NCBI RefSeq assembly: GCF_026343125.1
Contig: NZ_JAPEMB010000001.1
Coordinates: 7,631,501 to 7,695,500 of the forward strand
Source: Streptomyces sp. NBC_00094
Lineage (GTDB): Bacteria; Actinomycetota; Actinomycetes; Streptomycetales; Streptomycetaceae
Direction: 5' to 3'
DNA: 64,000 nt
A program made the position numbers and the translations under genes. The notes under the pieces are model-generated. The model was not told the DNA's origin. It saw nothing but the letters and a program-made list of their open reading frames with translations, and ran no database searches. Position 1 is the first letter of the stretch, and the number at the start of each line of letters is the position of its first letter. Below are positions 57,390 to 64,000 of the stretch, piece after piece.

Positions 57390-59015
57390 GTGACGCGTGC
57401 AGAGTGGTTCCTGACATCCGGTGAACGCGGTAATTCCGCGACGCGCCTGGACACGCGCCGCCAGGACGGGAAGGCCTGGTCCGAGGGGAATCAGGCGCGC
57501 CCCTTGGTTCACGGCGCCGCGTACTTCACGGAGCTCCTGGAGGCCATTCGCGTCATGCGCTCCGGCGACCTGCTCCTGTTCACCGACTGGCGCGGCGATC
57601 GCGACGAGCGGCTCGCCGGTCAGGGCACCGAGGTCGGCACGGTTCTGTGTGAGGCGGCCAGACGTCACGTCGTCGTGAAGGGGCTGTTGTGGCGCTCCCA
57701 CCTGGACGGTCTCCGGTTCAGCCAGAAGGAGAACCGCCGCCTCGGCGCGCAGATCGAGGAGGCGGGCGGCGAGTGCCTGCTCGACATGCGGGTGCGGCCC
57801 GGAGGCTCGCACCACCAGAAGATGGTGGTGTTGCGTCACCCCGGCCGCCCGGAGCTGGATGTGGCGTACGTCGGAGGAATCGATCTCTGCCGCAACCGGA
57901 ACGACGACGCCACCCACTCCGGCGACCGCCAGTCTCTGCCCCTGGCCTCCGCCTACGGTCCGCACCCGCCGTGGCACGATGTCCAGCTCGCCCTTCGCGG
58001 CCCGGTCGTCGGCGACGTCGAGGCCGTGTTCCGCGAACGGTGGCAGGACCCCGCTCCGCTCAGTCGTAGCCCGGCCACCCGCCTGCGCGCGCTGCTGCAC
58101 CGCGAGGACACCGACGCGGATCGCCTCCCGCCGCAGGCCCCCGATCCCGTTCCGTACGGCACGCACACCGTGCAGCTGCTGCGCACGTATCCGAACCGAC
58201 TGCTGCGCGGCTATCCCTTCGCCCCCGACGGAGAACGGAGCATCGCGCGGGGGTACCTCAAGGCGCTTCGACGGGCCAGGGCCCTGATCTACGTCGAGGA
58301 CCAGTACCTGTGGTCCCCCAGGGTGGTGGCCTGCTTCGCCCAGGCTCTGGCCAGGCACCCCGGACTGCTGATGATCGGCGTCATCCCCACGATCCCGGAG
58401 CAGGCCGGCCGGCTCACGCTGCCCATGAACCTGGTCGGGCGGATCACGGCCATGGAGGAGTTGCGTCGCGCCGGCGGCGACCGGGTCGCGGTGTACGGGC
58501 TGGAGAACCATGCCGGGACCCCCGTGTACGTGCATGCCAAGGTGTGCGTGATCGACGACGTGTGGGCCTCCGTGGGTTCCGACAACATCAACCTCCGCTC
58601 GTGGACCCACGACTCCGAACTCAGCTGCGCCGTCGTCGACGAGATCCTGGACCAGCGGCAGCCACGCGACCCCGGAGGGCTCGGAGACGGCGCGCGCGTC
58701 TTCGCGCGAGAGCTGCGCCTGGGGTTGATGCGCGAGCACCTGGACGTGCAGGGGGCCGCGGGACAGCGGGCAGTGGCGGCGCCGGACGCGCTGTGCGACC
58801 CGGCGATCGCCTTCGGTGCCTTCGAGGAGGCTGCCGCGGCACTCGACGCATGGCATCAAACCGGCCGCCGTGGTCCACGCCCGGCGGGCCGTCTGCGCGG
58901 GTACACACCCCCGGATCTGTCCGGCGCGCAGAGGGCGCTGGTGACTCCGCTGTACCGCGTTCTGGTCGATCCGGACGGCCGTCCGCTGAGGCTGCGGCGC
59001 CGCAACGCGTTCTGA
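57390..59015 (+). CDS. Phospholipase D family protein
   Basis: A 541-residue protein with two HKD-type motifs. The first is GGSHHQKMVVLRHPGRPELDVAYVGGID (near 145). The second is the complete HAKVCVIDDVWASVGSDNINLRSW (near 380). The N terminus AEWFLTSGERGNSATRLD, then FTDWRGDRDERL, is typical of a bacterial phospholipase D group related to cardiolipin synthases. No signal peptide is seen. GTG 57390 (GGAGG nine bases before) is preferred to GTG 57306, 28 codons upstream. It acts on phosphatidyl groups either as hydrolase or transferase. The neighbours (katG, csbD) place it in a stress region. Confidence 0.9.
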   Translation: MTRAEWFLTSGERGNSATRLDTRRQDGKAWSEGNQARPLVHGAAYFTELLEAIRVMRSGDLLLFTDWRGDRDERLAGQGTEVGTVLCEAARRHVVVKGLLWRSHLDGLRFSQKENRRLGAQIEEAGGECLLDMRVRPGGSHHQKMVVLRHPGRPELDVAYVGGIDLCRNRNDDATHSGDRQSLPLASAYGPHPPWHDVQLALRGPVVGDVEAVFRERWQDPAPLSRSPATRLRALLHREDTDADRLPPQAPDPVPYGTHTVQLLRTYPNRLLRGYPFAPDGERSIARGYLKALRRARALIYVEDQYLWSPRVVACFAQALARHPGLLMIGVIPTIPEQAGRLTLPMNLVGRITAMEELRRAGGDRVAVYGLENHAGTPVYVHAKVCVIDDVWASVGSDNINLRSWTHDSELSCAVVDEILDQRQPRDPGGLGDGARVFARELRLGLMREHLDVQGAAGQRAVAAPDALCDPAIAFGAFEEAAAALDAWHQTGRRGPRPAGRLRGYTPPDLSGAQRALVTPLYRVLVDPDGRPLRLRRRNAF

Positions 59016-59160
59016 ACAGGTCATTCCGCGGCTCGGTGAGGAAGACGTCAGGCCGCCACGGTCCATGTCCTCATCGTCCCGTCCCGTCGACGGGCGGGAT
59101 TCCCGGTGCGTGACTAGCGTGACGTGTGGAACCAATCCGTAGGAAAGGGGTAGTCCCGTC

Positions 59161-59346
59161 ATGGCTGGCAAGGGTACGGAGAAGGCGAAGGGCAAGCTGA
59201 AGGAAGTCGCCGGAAAGGCGACGGGCAACAAGCGCCTGGAGACGGAAGGCAAGACGGACCAGATGAAGGGCAAGGCCCGGGAAGCGGGCGAGGCGGTCAG
59301 TGAGCGCGCCAAGGGCGTCCGCGACTCCCTGGACCCCGAGAAGTAG
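59161..59346 (+). CDS. CsbD family stress protein (second copy)
   Basis: A 61-residue charged protein of the same family and length as that at 23657, but clearly diverged: GTEKAKGKLKEVAGKATGNK, then LETEGKTDQMKGKA. AGGAAAGGGG lies upstream of the ATG at 59161. A terminator follows at 59381-59410. Confidence 0.92.
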   Translation: MAGKGTEKAKGKLKEVAGKATGNKRLETEGKTDQMKGKAREAGEAVSERAKGVRDSLDPEK

Positions 59347-59380
59347 ACCGGCGCGCAGTCCAGGCGTCGAAGCGCCCGCA

Positions 59381-59410
59381 GCCCCCGCCGCCCTCTGAGG
59401 AGGCGGGGGC
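59381..59410. terminator. Bidirectional terminator
   Basis: A nine-base perfect stem (gcccccgcc / ggcgggggc) with a 12-base loop, between the convergent csbD and PRC-barrel genes. Confidence 0.8.
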
Positions 59411-59455
59411 CGCATCCGCGGGTGGGCCCCCGGCTGTGAACGGGATCGCCCGCTC

Positions 59456-59809
59456 TCACATGTGCGGCTGGCCGTAGTACCGGGCGAACTGCTCAAGGTA
59501 GGTGGGTTCGCCGCCGTACGCGGCCTCGTCGAATTCGGGGGCGTCCTTGATCTGGTCCTTCGTCCGGTCGACGTAGACCTTCTTCTCCACGGTGTCGATC
59601 AGCTTGATGGTGCCGGCCGGCAGGAGCACGTGCTTGCCGAAGATCCACATCCCGGTATCGACGACCAGGTAGGAGGAACCCACCTCCTCGGAATGCTTGT
59701 CGATCTTCCCGATGCCACCGTCGGTGGCCTCGACCTTGTAGCCGATGAGATCGGTTCCCTGCTGGTATCCCGCCCTCGGGTGGTAGACCCAGATGTCGAT
59801 GTCGCTCAC
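59456..59809 (-). CDS. PRC-barrel domain protein
   Basis: A 117-residue protein built on a PRC-barrel: DLIGYKVEATDGGIGKIDKHSEEVGSSYLVVDT, then FGKHVLLPAGTIKLID and KKVYVDRTKDQIKDAPEF. The C terminus reads YLEQFARYYGQPH. Proteins of this shape occur beside CsbD and other general-stress genes in actinomycetes; no enzymatic residues are apparent. The start is GTG 59809, with GGAGAGG upstream. Confidence 0.9.
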   Translation of the reverse strand: MSDIDIWVYHPRAGYQQGTDLIGYKVEATDGGIGKIDKHSEEVGSSYLVVDTGMWIFGKHVLLPAGTIKLIDTVEKKVYVDRTKDQIKDAPEFDEAAYGGEPTYLEQFARYYGQPHM

Positions 59810-59957
59810 GGCGATGCCTCTCCGTAGGTGATGGATCGCGGAGAATGTGCCGGATTTCGGCAATGGCGAAACGGGAGCTCGGAACTCCCACACGACTGCC
59901 CGCACGTTGTCACCGCTGCCGACGCGCGTCCGGACCCGCGTCCACGGGCGCCGGGGA

Positions 59958-60785
59958 TCACCCCCGTCGCTTCGGCGCGGTCGTCAGGCGGGGCAGCTCG
60001 CCCTCGATGAGGCGGCCCGTCAGCGCACCGCCGAACACGACCACGCCCACGGCGACGAGCCAGGTCTGGATGACGAGGAACGCTCCGAACGGGCCGTAGG
60101 TGACGGCGCTGGACGCTATCAGCGGGGAGAAGACGAGCCGGGAGAAGATCCTGAGCCCAAGCAGTCCGAGAACGGTGGCCACCGCCCCGGGAAGCAGGGC
60201 GAGCCACGCGACCCGGCCGCCGAGCAGCAGTCGCTGTGACCACCAGAAGAACAGGACGCCGCTCAGCAGGGTGACGACGCCATGGGCCGGGCTGTCGCGC
60301 CAGAAGGAGGGGACCGCGAACAGGTAGAGGACCGCTATGAGGACCGCGAGCCACAGAACGTGCCGCCACCGGGCCCACCAGCGGGCCGGAGGGAGGTCCC
60401 AGACCTGCTCGTAGGCGCTCTGCACCACGGTGCCGAACGACAGGCCGAACACAGCGAGAAGGGCGAGGCCGAACGCCGTCGTGGTCCGCCGCACCTGGCC
60501 CGGCAGCGCGAACAACCGCTCGATCTCCGCCCTGGCCGCCTCCGACACTCCGAGGCCGTCCCCGAGCCACTGCGCGAACCCCTTCCCGCTCCCCGCACCC
60601 GCCGCGGACACGACGATCAGAAGCGGGACGAGCGTGAGGAACCCGAGTGCCGCGAACCCCAGCGCACGCTGCCACAGCTCGAGATCGCTCACCGGCCCCC
60701 ATCGGTGCCCGGCCCGCAATCGGCGGAACACGCTGCTCACCCGCTGCAACGGAGACCGACGCCCGTCGGGCCGGGAGCCCATCAT
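59958..60785 (-). CDS. YihY/virulence factor BrkB family membrane protein
   Basis: A 275-residue membrane protein with six helices and the YihY/BrkB layout: LGFAALGFLTLVPLLIVV, LSFGTVVQSAYEQVWDLPPARWWARW, and a final FSPLIASSAVTYGPFGAFLVIQTWL. Members are inner-membrane proteins without a settled function; earlier RNase BN naming is a known misassignment. The ATG at 60785 overlaps the stop of the VOC gene (ATGA), so the two are coupled. The basic C terminus ends APKRRG. Confidence 0.9.
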   Translation of the reverse strand: MMGSRPDGRRSPLQRVSSVFRRLRAGHRWGPVSDLELWQRALGFAALGFLTLVPLLIVVSAAGAGSGKGFAQWLGDGLGVSEAARAEIERLFALPGQVRRTTTAFGLALLAVFGLSFGTVVQSAYEQVWDLPPARWWARWRHVLWLAVLIAVLYLFAVPSFWRDSPAHGVVTLLSGVLFFWWSQRLLLGGRVAWLALLPGAVATVLGLLGLRIFSRLVFSPLIASSAVTYGPFGAFLVIQTWLVAVGVVVFGGALTGRLIEGELPRLTTAPKRRG

Positions 60786-61585
60786 CGTGCCGGCGCCTGG
60801 CCAGGTGGGTCATGAGGGGCGACCAGGGTGAAGTGCGCCCCCTCCGGGTCGGCGAGATCGACCCATCGGCTCATGGGGGACGTGTGGACGGGAGAGGCGG
60901 TGCTGCCCCCCGCCCGGTCGGTGGCCTCGATCGCCTCCTCAAGATCGGGCACGGGAAAGCGGACGTGCCAGTCGGGGCGGACCTCGGGGTCCGGTGCCTC
61001 GTCGAGAGCTCCGCCGCCGATGAGGGCGACGGTGTCGTGTCCATGGCGCACAACGACATGATCGTGTTCGTAGGACGCCACGCAGCAGCCGGGGCGCTCA
61101 CCGGACCAGTCGAAGACCTCGCCGTAGAAGGTCGAGGCGGCGTAAGCCTCACGTGTACGCAGTTCCAGCCAGGCCGGAGCACTGCCACGACCGACCGACC
61201 AGTCCGGGACCACGGCACCCTCCCAGAAGCCGAACACGGCTCCCGTGGGGTCGGCGGCCAAGCCCGCACGGCCGGTACCGAAGGCGAGGGGACCCACGGC
61301 CATGGTGCCGCCGCGTTCGAGGATCCGGGCCGCGGTGACGTCGGCGTCGACGACGGCGAAGTACGGCGTCCACGCCACCGGGATGACGAAACGCTCGGTG
61401 AGCGCCCCGATACCCGCCACCGGAGCCCCGTCGAGAAAGGCGACCGCGAAACCGTCACCGAGCCGACTGGCTCTGAACTCCCAGTCGAGCACGCCGCTGT
61501 AGAAGTGCTGCGCGGACACCATGTCCCGGGACATCAGGCTGACCCAGCACGGGGCCCCCGCGATCTCATGGCTCGACGTCGACAC
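60782..61585 (-). CDS. VOC family protein with two glyoxalase-like domains
   Basis: A 267-residue protein of two vicinal-oxygen-chelate halves (about 8-125 and 135-258): GAPCWVSLMSRDMVSAQHFYSGVLDWEF, and APAWLELRTREAYAASTFYGEVFDWSG. These CFP32-like twin-domain proteins are common near stress and antibiotic genes. Catalytic metal ligands are not obviously complete, so binding or protection may be the role. GTG 61585 is preferred, since AAGGGTGG lies five bases upstream; a GTG three codons earlier (61594) would put that site against the start. It is coupled to the YihY gene. Confidence 0.87.
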   Translation of the reverse strand: MSTSSHEIAGAPCWVSLMSRDMVSAQHFYSGVLDWEFRASRLGDGFAVAFLDGAPVAGIGALTERFVIPVAWTPYFAVVDADVTAARILERGGTMAVGPLAFGTGRAGLAADPTGAVFGFWEGAVVPDWSVGRGSAPAWLELRTREAYAASTFYGEVFDWSGERPGCCVASYEHDHVVVRHGHDTVALIGGGALDEAPDPEVRPDWHVRFPVPDLEEAIEATDRAGGSTASPVHTSPMSRWVDLADPEGAHFTLVAPHDPPGQAPAR

Positions 61586-61617
61586 GGCCGCCACCCTTGT
61601 ACGTCGCTGTCGGCCGC

Positions 61618-61773
61618 CTACCAGTAGTGCCGGCGCCCGCCGACCTGGTGACCGACCGCACCCATGATCCAGAGGATGGCGCCGACGGCCACGAGGATGA
61701 TCCCGATGGTCCAGAGAATGCTGATGCCGGCCACGAATCCGATCACGAGCAAGATAATGCCGAGGACGATCAT
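61618..61773 (-). CDS. DUF6131 small membrane protein
   Basis: A 51-residue protein with two hydrophobic helices, starting MIVLGIILLVIGFVAGISILW and ending in the conserved GGRRHYW. It matches the DUF6131 family of actinomycete stress loci. GGAGG lies before ATG 61773. Function is unknown. Confidence 0.88.
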   Translation of the reverse strand: MIVLGIILLVIGFVAGISILWTIGIILVAVGAILWIMGAVGHQVGGRRHYW

Positions 61774-61906
61774 GGTGTCCTCCGATCCTGCTGAACGCTC
61801 CCTTTCAGGGTAGGTGTCTCCGCCGCTCGCAGCCTCCGGGAGCACGCGGCCTCACCAGGGAAGATCAGTGAGCGTGCTCCCGAAACGCGCGGGCGCCCCG
61901 CCCCCC

Positions 61907-62461
61907 TCAGGACCCCAGCACCTCCACGTGGTCGCCGATCGCGACCACCAGGACCCGCGAGCCCGGCTCGGTGGTACGCCAGCGGTGCCGGACACCGCCG
62001 GACAGCAGCAGGGTGTCCCCGCGCGTCAGTCGGTGGACCCGGCCGTCGGCCTCCACCTCCACCGCGCCGTCCGCCACGTACATCAACTCGTCGTTGCGGT
62101 GCCGGAACTCGCGGTCCGCCTCGTGCTCGCCGACGAACTCCAGGGCGTGCAGCTGGTGGCGGCCGCGTACCACCGGCCGGACGCCTGCCTCCCGGTCGAG
62201 GCCGCTGTCCTCGCCGGCGCGCACCACGTCGATCGTGCGGGTCTCGTCCGAGGCGGCGAGCAGATGTACGGCCGTCGTGCCGAGCGCGTCCGCGATCCGC
62301 TGCAGGGACCGCATGCTGGGGCGCGCCCGGTCGTTCTCGATCTGGCTGAGGAACGGGGAGGAGAGCCCGCTGCGTTCGGCCACGTCGGCGAGCGTCAGGT
62401 CGAGTGCCCGTCGCCGTCGGCGTACAGCGGCACCCACCCGCGGTGTGTTCACGGCCTCCAT
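61907..62461 (-). CDS. XRE-cupin transcriptional regulator
   Basis: A 184-residue regulator. The N-terminal XRE helix-turn-helix (5-62) reads RRRRALDLTLADVAERSGLSSPFLSQIENDRARPSMRSLQRIADALG. The C-terminal cupin (about 105-182) contains HRNDELMYVADGAVEVEADGRVHRLTRGDTLLLSGGVRHRW. This is the PuuR/SutR-like group that senses small metabolites, often amines or sulfur compounds. ATG 62461 has AAGGACGGGACACC before it. It is divergent from the arylsulfotransferase-like gene, and the palindromes at 62601-62635 in the shared region are the obvious targets. Confidence 0.93.
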   Translation of the reverse strand: MEAVNTPRVGAAVRRRRRALDLTLADVAERSGLSSPFLSQIENDRARPSMRSLQRIADALGTTAVHLLAASDETRTIDVVRAGEDSGLDREAGVRPVVRGRHQLHALEFVGEHEADREFRHRNDELMYVADGAVEVEADGRVHRLTRGDTLLLSGGVRHRWRTTEPGSRVLVVAIGDHVEVLGS

Positions 62462-62600
62462 GGTGTCCCGTCCTTCCCCCACCCCACGGTGCCGTTCTCC
62501 CTGGTCGACGGCGCCTGACGGCACCCTACGCGGCGCGCGCCGGGAACCCGGAGACGGTTTCGTACTGCCGACACACGCCCGTCACACAACGTCTCTACCG

Positions 62601-62635
62601 TCAAAGTCGATTGATCACATCAAAGAAACTTTGAT
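62601..62635. promoter_or_regulatory. Tandem palindromic operator for the XRE-cupin regulator
   Basis: A perfect 17-base palindrome ATCAAAG-AAA-CTTTGAT lies at 62619-62635, and a degenerate copy TCAAAG-TCG-ATTGAT at 62601-62615. The centres are about 19 bases apart, close to two DNA turns. They lie in the 234-base divergent region, 60 bases before the downstream gene. Confidence 0.72.
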
Positions 62636-62695
62636 GACCGGCACCTGACGACTGACGACCGACGGCTGCCGACGACTGACGACTGGAGTTCCGAC

Positions 62696-63820
62696 ATGCC
62701 CCCGATCGACCAGAACTCGCGCCGCCGACGCCCCACCGGCCTCATCGCCTGCGACGAGACGGCGGTGTACGACGGCTACACCCTCTACGCGCCGCTCACC
62801 GGCACGGGAGAGGTCCACCTCGTCGACATCCACGGCCGTACCGTCCACCGCTGGGACCTTCCCTACCGGCCCGGCCGCCACGCCCGGCTGCTCGCCGACG
62901 GAAACCTCGCCTACAACGGCGTACTCCCGGGCGAGAGCGCCCTTTTCCCGATGTGGCACAAGTACCGGGGCGGCGTCATGCTCCGGGCGGCACCCGACGG
63001 AACCGTCCTCCGGGAGTACCGGGACCCCCTCCAGCACCACGACGCCCACCATCTCGACGACGGCCGCATCCTCTACACCGCTCTGGAGCCCCTGACCGGG
63101 GCAGAAGCAGCGACGGTACGAGGCGGGGTGCCCGGTTCCGAAGCCGCGGACGGCGTGGTCTGGGCCGACACCATCAGGGAGGTCGGCCCGGACGGCGAAC
63201 TCCTGTGGTCGTGGCGCGCCGCCGAGCACCTCGACCGCGCGTCCTTCGCGCTCCACGAGGCGTACGCCCGCGAGCACTGGCCCCTGATCAACAGTGTCAC
63301 GCCCCTACGGGACGGCAACATCCTCGTCAGCCTGCGCAGCGTCTCGGCGGTCGTCGTCATCAGCCGCGACACCGGCGAGATCCTCTGGCGCAGCCGACCC
63401 GGCACGACCAGCCAGCAGCACGCGCCCACCGAACTGGACGACGGGCGGCTGCTGGTCTTCGACAACGGCGTCTTCCGTCCCGGGCACGACGTGCCCTACT
63501 CCCGCGTCATCGAGATCGACCGGGGCGACGGCGACGTCGTATGGGAGTACCACGACCCTGCCCGCGAGTTCTTCTTCGCGCCCTTCATGGGCTCCGCACA
63601 GCGCCTGCCCAACGGCAACACCCTCGTCACGGACTCCCCGTCCGGGCGGCTCTTCGAGGTGACGAAGGACGGCTATCTCTGCTGGGAGTACGTCGTCCCC
63701 TACTTCGCCGGATACGAGGAGAGCGAGGTCCGCGGTCTCTTCCCGTCCGAACCCAACGCCGTCTTCCGCGCCTACCGTTACGCCGCGGCCGACATCCCGT
63801 GGCTGGAGGCGACGGCATGA
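62696..63820 (+). CDS. Arylsulfotransferase (ASST)-family beta-propeller protein
   Basis: A 374-residue protein made of repeated beta-propeller blades: LVDIHGRTVHRWDLPYRPG, HHDAHHLDDGRILYTALE, GPDGELLWSWRAAEHLD, RDTGEILWRSRPG and HAPTELDDGRLLVFDNG. The combination of G-[ED]-[IL]-[LV]-W blades with paired-His loops is that of the aryl-sulfate sulfotransferase family, which moves sulfate between phenols. No signal peptide is present, so a cytoplasmic role or a different reaction is possible. ATG 62696 follows TGGAG. Its stop overlaps the next start (ATGA at 63817-63820). It is probably controlled by the XRE-cupin repressor. Confidence 0.82.
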   Translation: MPPIDQNSRRRRPTGLIACDETAVYDGYTLYAPLTGTGEVHLVDIHGRTVHRWDLPYRPGRHARLLADGNLAYNGVLPGESALFPMWHKYRGGVMLRAAPDGTVLREYRDPLQHHDAHHLDDGRILYTALEPLTGAEAATVRGGVPGSEAADGVVWADTIREVGPDGELLWSWRAAEHLDRASFALHEAYAREHWPLINSVTPLRDGNILVSLRSVSAVVVISRDTGEILWRSRPGTTSQQHAPTELDDGRLLVFDNGVFRPGHDVPYSRVIEIDRGDGDVVWEYHDPAREFFFAPFMGSAQRLPNGNTLVTDSPSGRLFEVTKDGYLCWEYVVPYFAGYEESEVRGLFPSEPNAVFRAYRYAAADIPWLEATA

Positions 63821-64000
63821 CGACCACCAGGGACACCCACTCCGCTTCCGCTTCCGTCTCGCCCCGGTCCGCCGCGGCCGCCAAGGCCGCCAAGGCCGCC
63901 AAGGCCGCCAAGGCCGCCGAGACTGCCGAGACTGCCGAGACCGGCAAGGTTGCCGAGACCGGCAAGGCTGCCGAGGTCGTCGAGTCCGTCGACGCCGTCC
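63817..64000 (+). CDS. N terminus of an unidentified protein (cut by the window end)
   Basis: Sixty-one codons are visible, in frame and coupled by ATGA to the arylsulfotransferase-like gene. They code a low-complexity tail: MTTTRDTHSASASVSPRS, then repeated AAK and ETA units (KAAKAAKAAKAAETAETAE). The repeat is a nine-base aaggccgcc unit at 63880-63920. No domain is reached, so the function is unknown. A transporter or enzyme of the same pathway would fit the operon, but nothing in the visible part shows it. Confidence 0.75.
   Translation, partial: MTTTRDTHSASASVSPRSAAAAKAAKAAKAAKAAETAETAETGKVAETGKAAEVVESVDAV

Overview
The window is a stretch of very GC-rich chromosome with GTG starts, short AGGAGG-type ribosome sites, ATGA-overlapping operons, rho-independent hairpins without U tracts, a Tat-exported sulfatase, secreted CBM2 polysaccharide enzymes, CsbD-like stress proteins, a Fur/KatG pair and a SpoIIE-type phosphatase. 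All of this points to Streptomyces or a close relative. Both ends cut through genes: an acyl-CoA ligase on the left and an Ala/Lys/Glu-rich protein on the right. I saw no rRNA, tRNA, insertion sequence or CRISPR array.

Layout. 0-6.4 kb: end of an acyl-CoA synthetase, a PLP decarboxylase, a two-gene ABC transporter, nicotinate phosphoribosyltransferase and an Acg-like nitroreductase. 6.5-9.5 kb: debris of an Rhs/immunity locus, a short Cys-containing leader peptide in front of a Tat sulfatase, and a cobalamin riboswitch whose only gene in reach encodes a hotdog thioesterase. 9.5-18.6 kb: DUF2252, DUF7144, CPBP protease, membrane alpha/beta hydrolase, SulP transporter, GAP-family protein, CMD protein and a HAD-IIA phosphatase. 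18.7-23.9 kb: a glycerolipid-looking group (tetR-glpD, divergent alkyl-DHAP-synthase-like flavoprotein and lipid kinase) and a CsbD gene. 24-30 kb: a (hemi)cellulose locus (AA10 LPMO-CBM2, GH12-CBM2, divergent GH9), with two perfect CebR-type operators placed just downstream of predicted promoters. 30-32.4 kb: a small secreted protein of unusual codon use, a DinB protein and a TSUP exporter.

32.7-48.2 kb is the main accessory element: four NRPS genes on the minus strand in the transcription order C-A(Gly-type)-T, C-A-T-TE-MFS, C-A-T and A-T-C. The second is a single polypeptide that continues from a thioesterase with a Cys nucleophile (GHCGVG) into an entire MFS transporter. The last carries an adenylation domain resembling acyl/aryl-CoA ligases rather than amino-acid A domains. 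No MbtH, PPTase or tailoring gene lies within the group. Divergently, at 48.8-53.6 kb, are a membrane protein, a NarL-type two-component system and a GAF-SpoIIE-HATPase regulator.

53.7-64 kb is a stress and redox region: DUF1232, KatG with divergent Fur, a phospholipase D, a second CsbD, a PRC-barrel protein, VOC and YihY/BrkB proteins, DUF6131, and an XRE-cupin regulator whose likely palindromic operator lies in front of an arylsulfotransferase-like gene that is translationally coupled to the gene cut by the right end.
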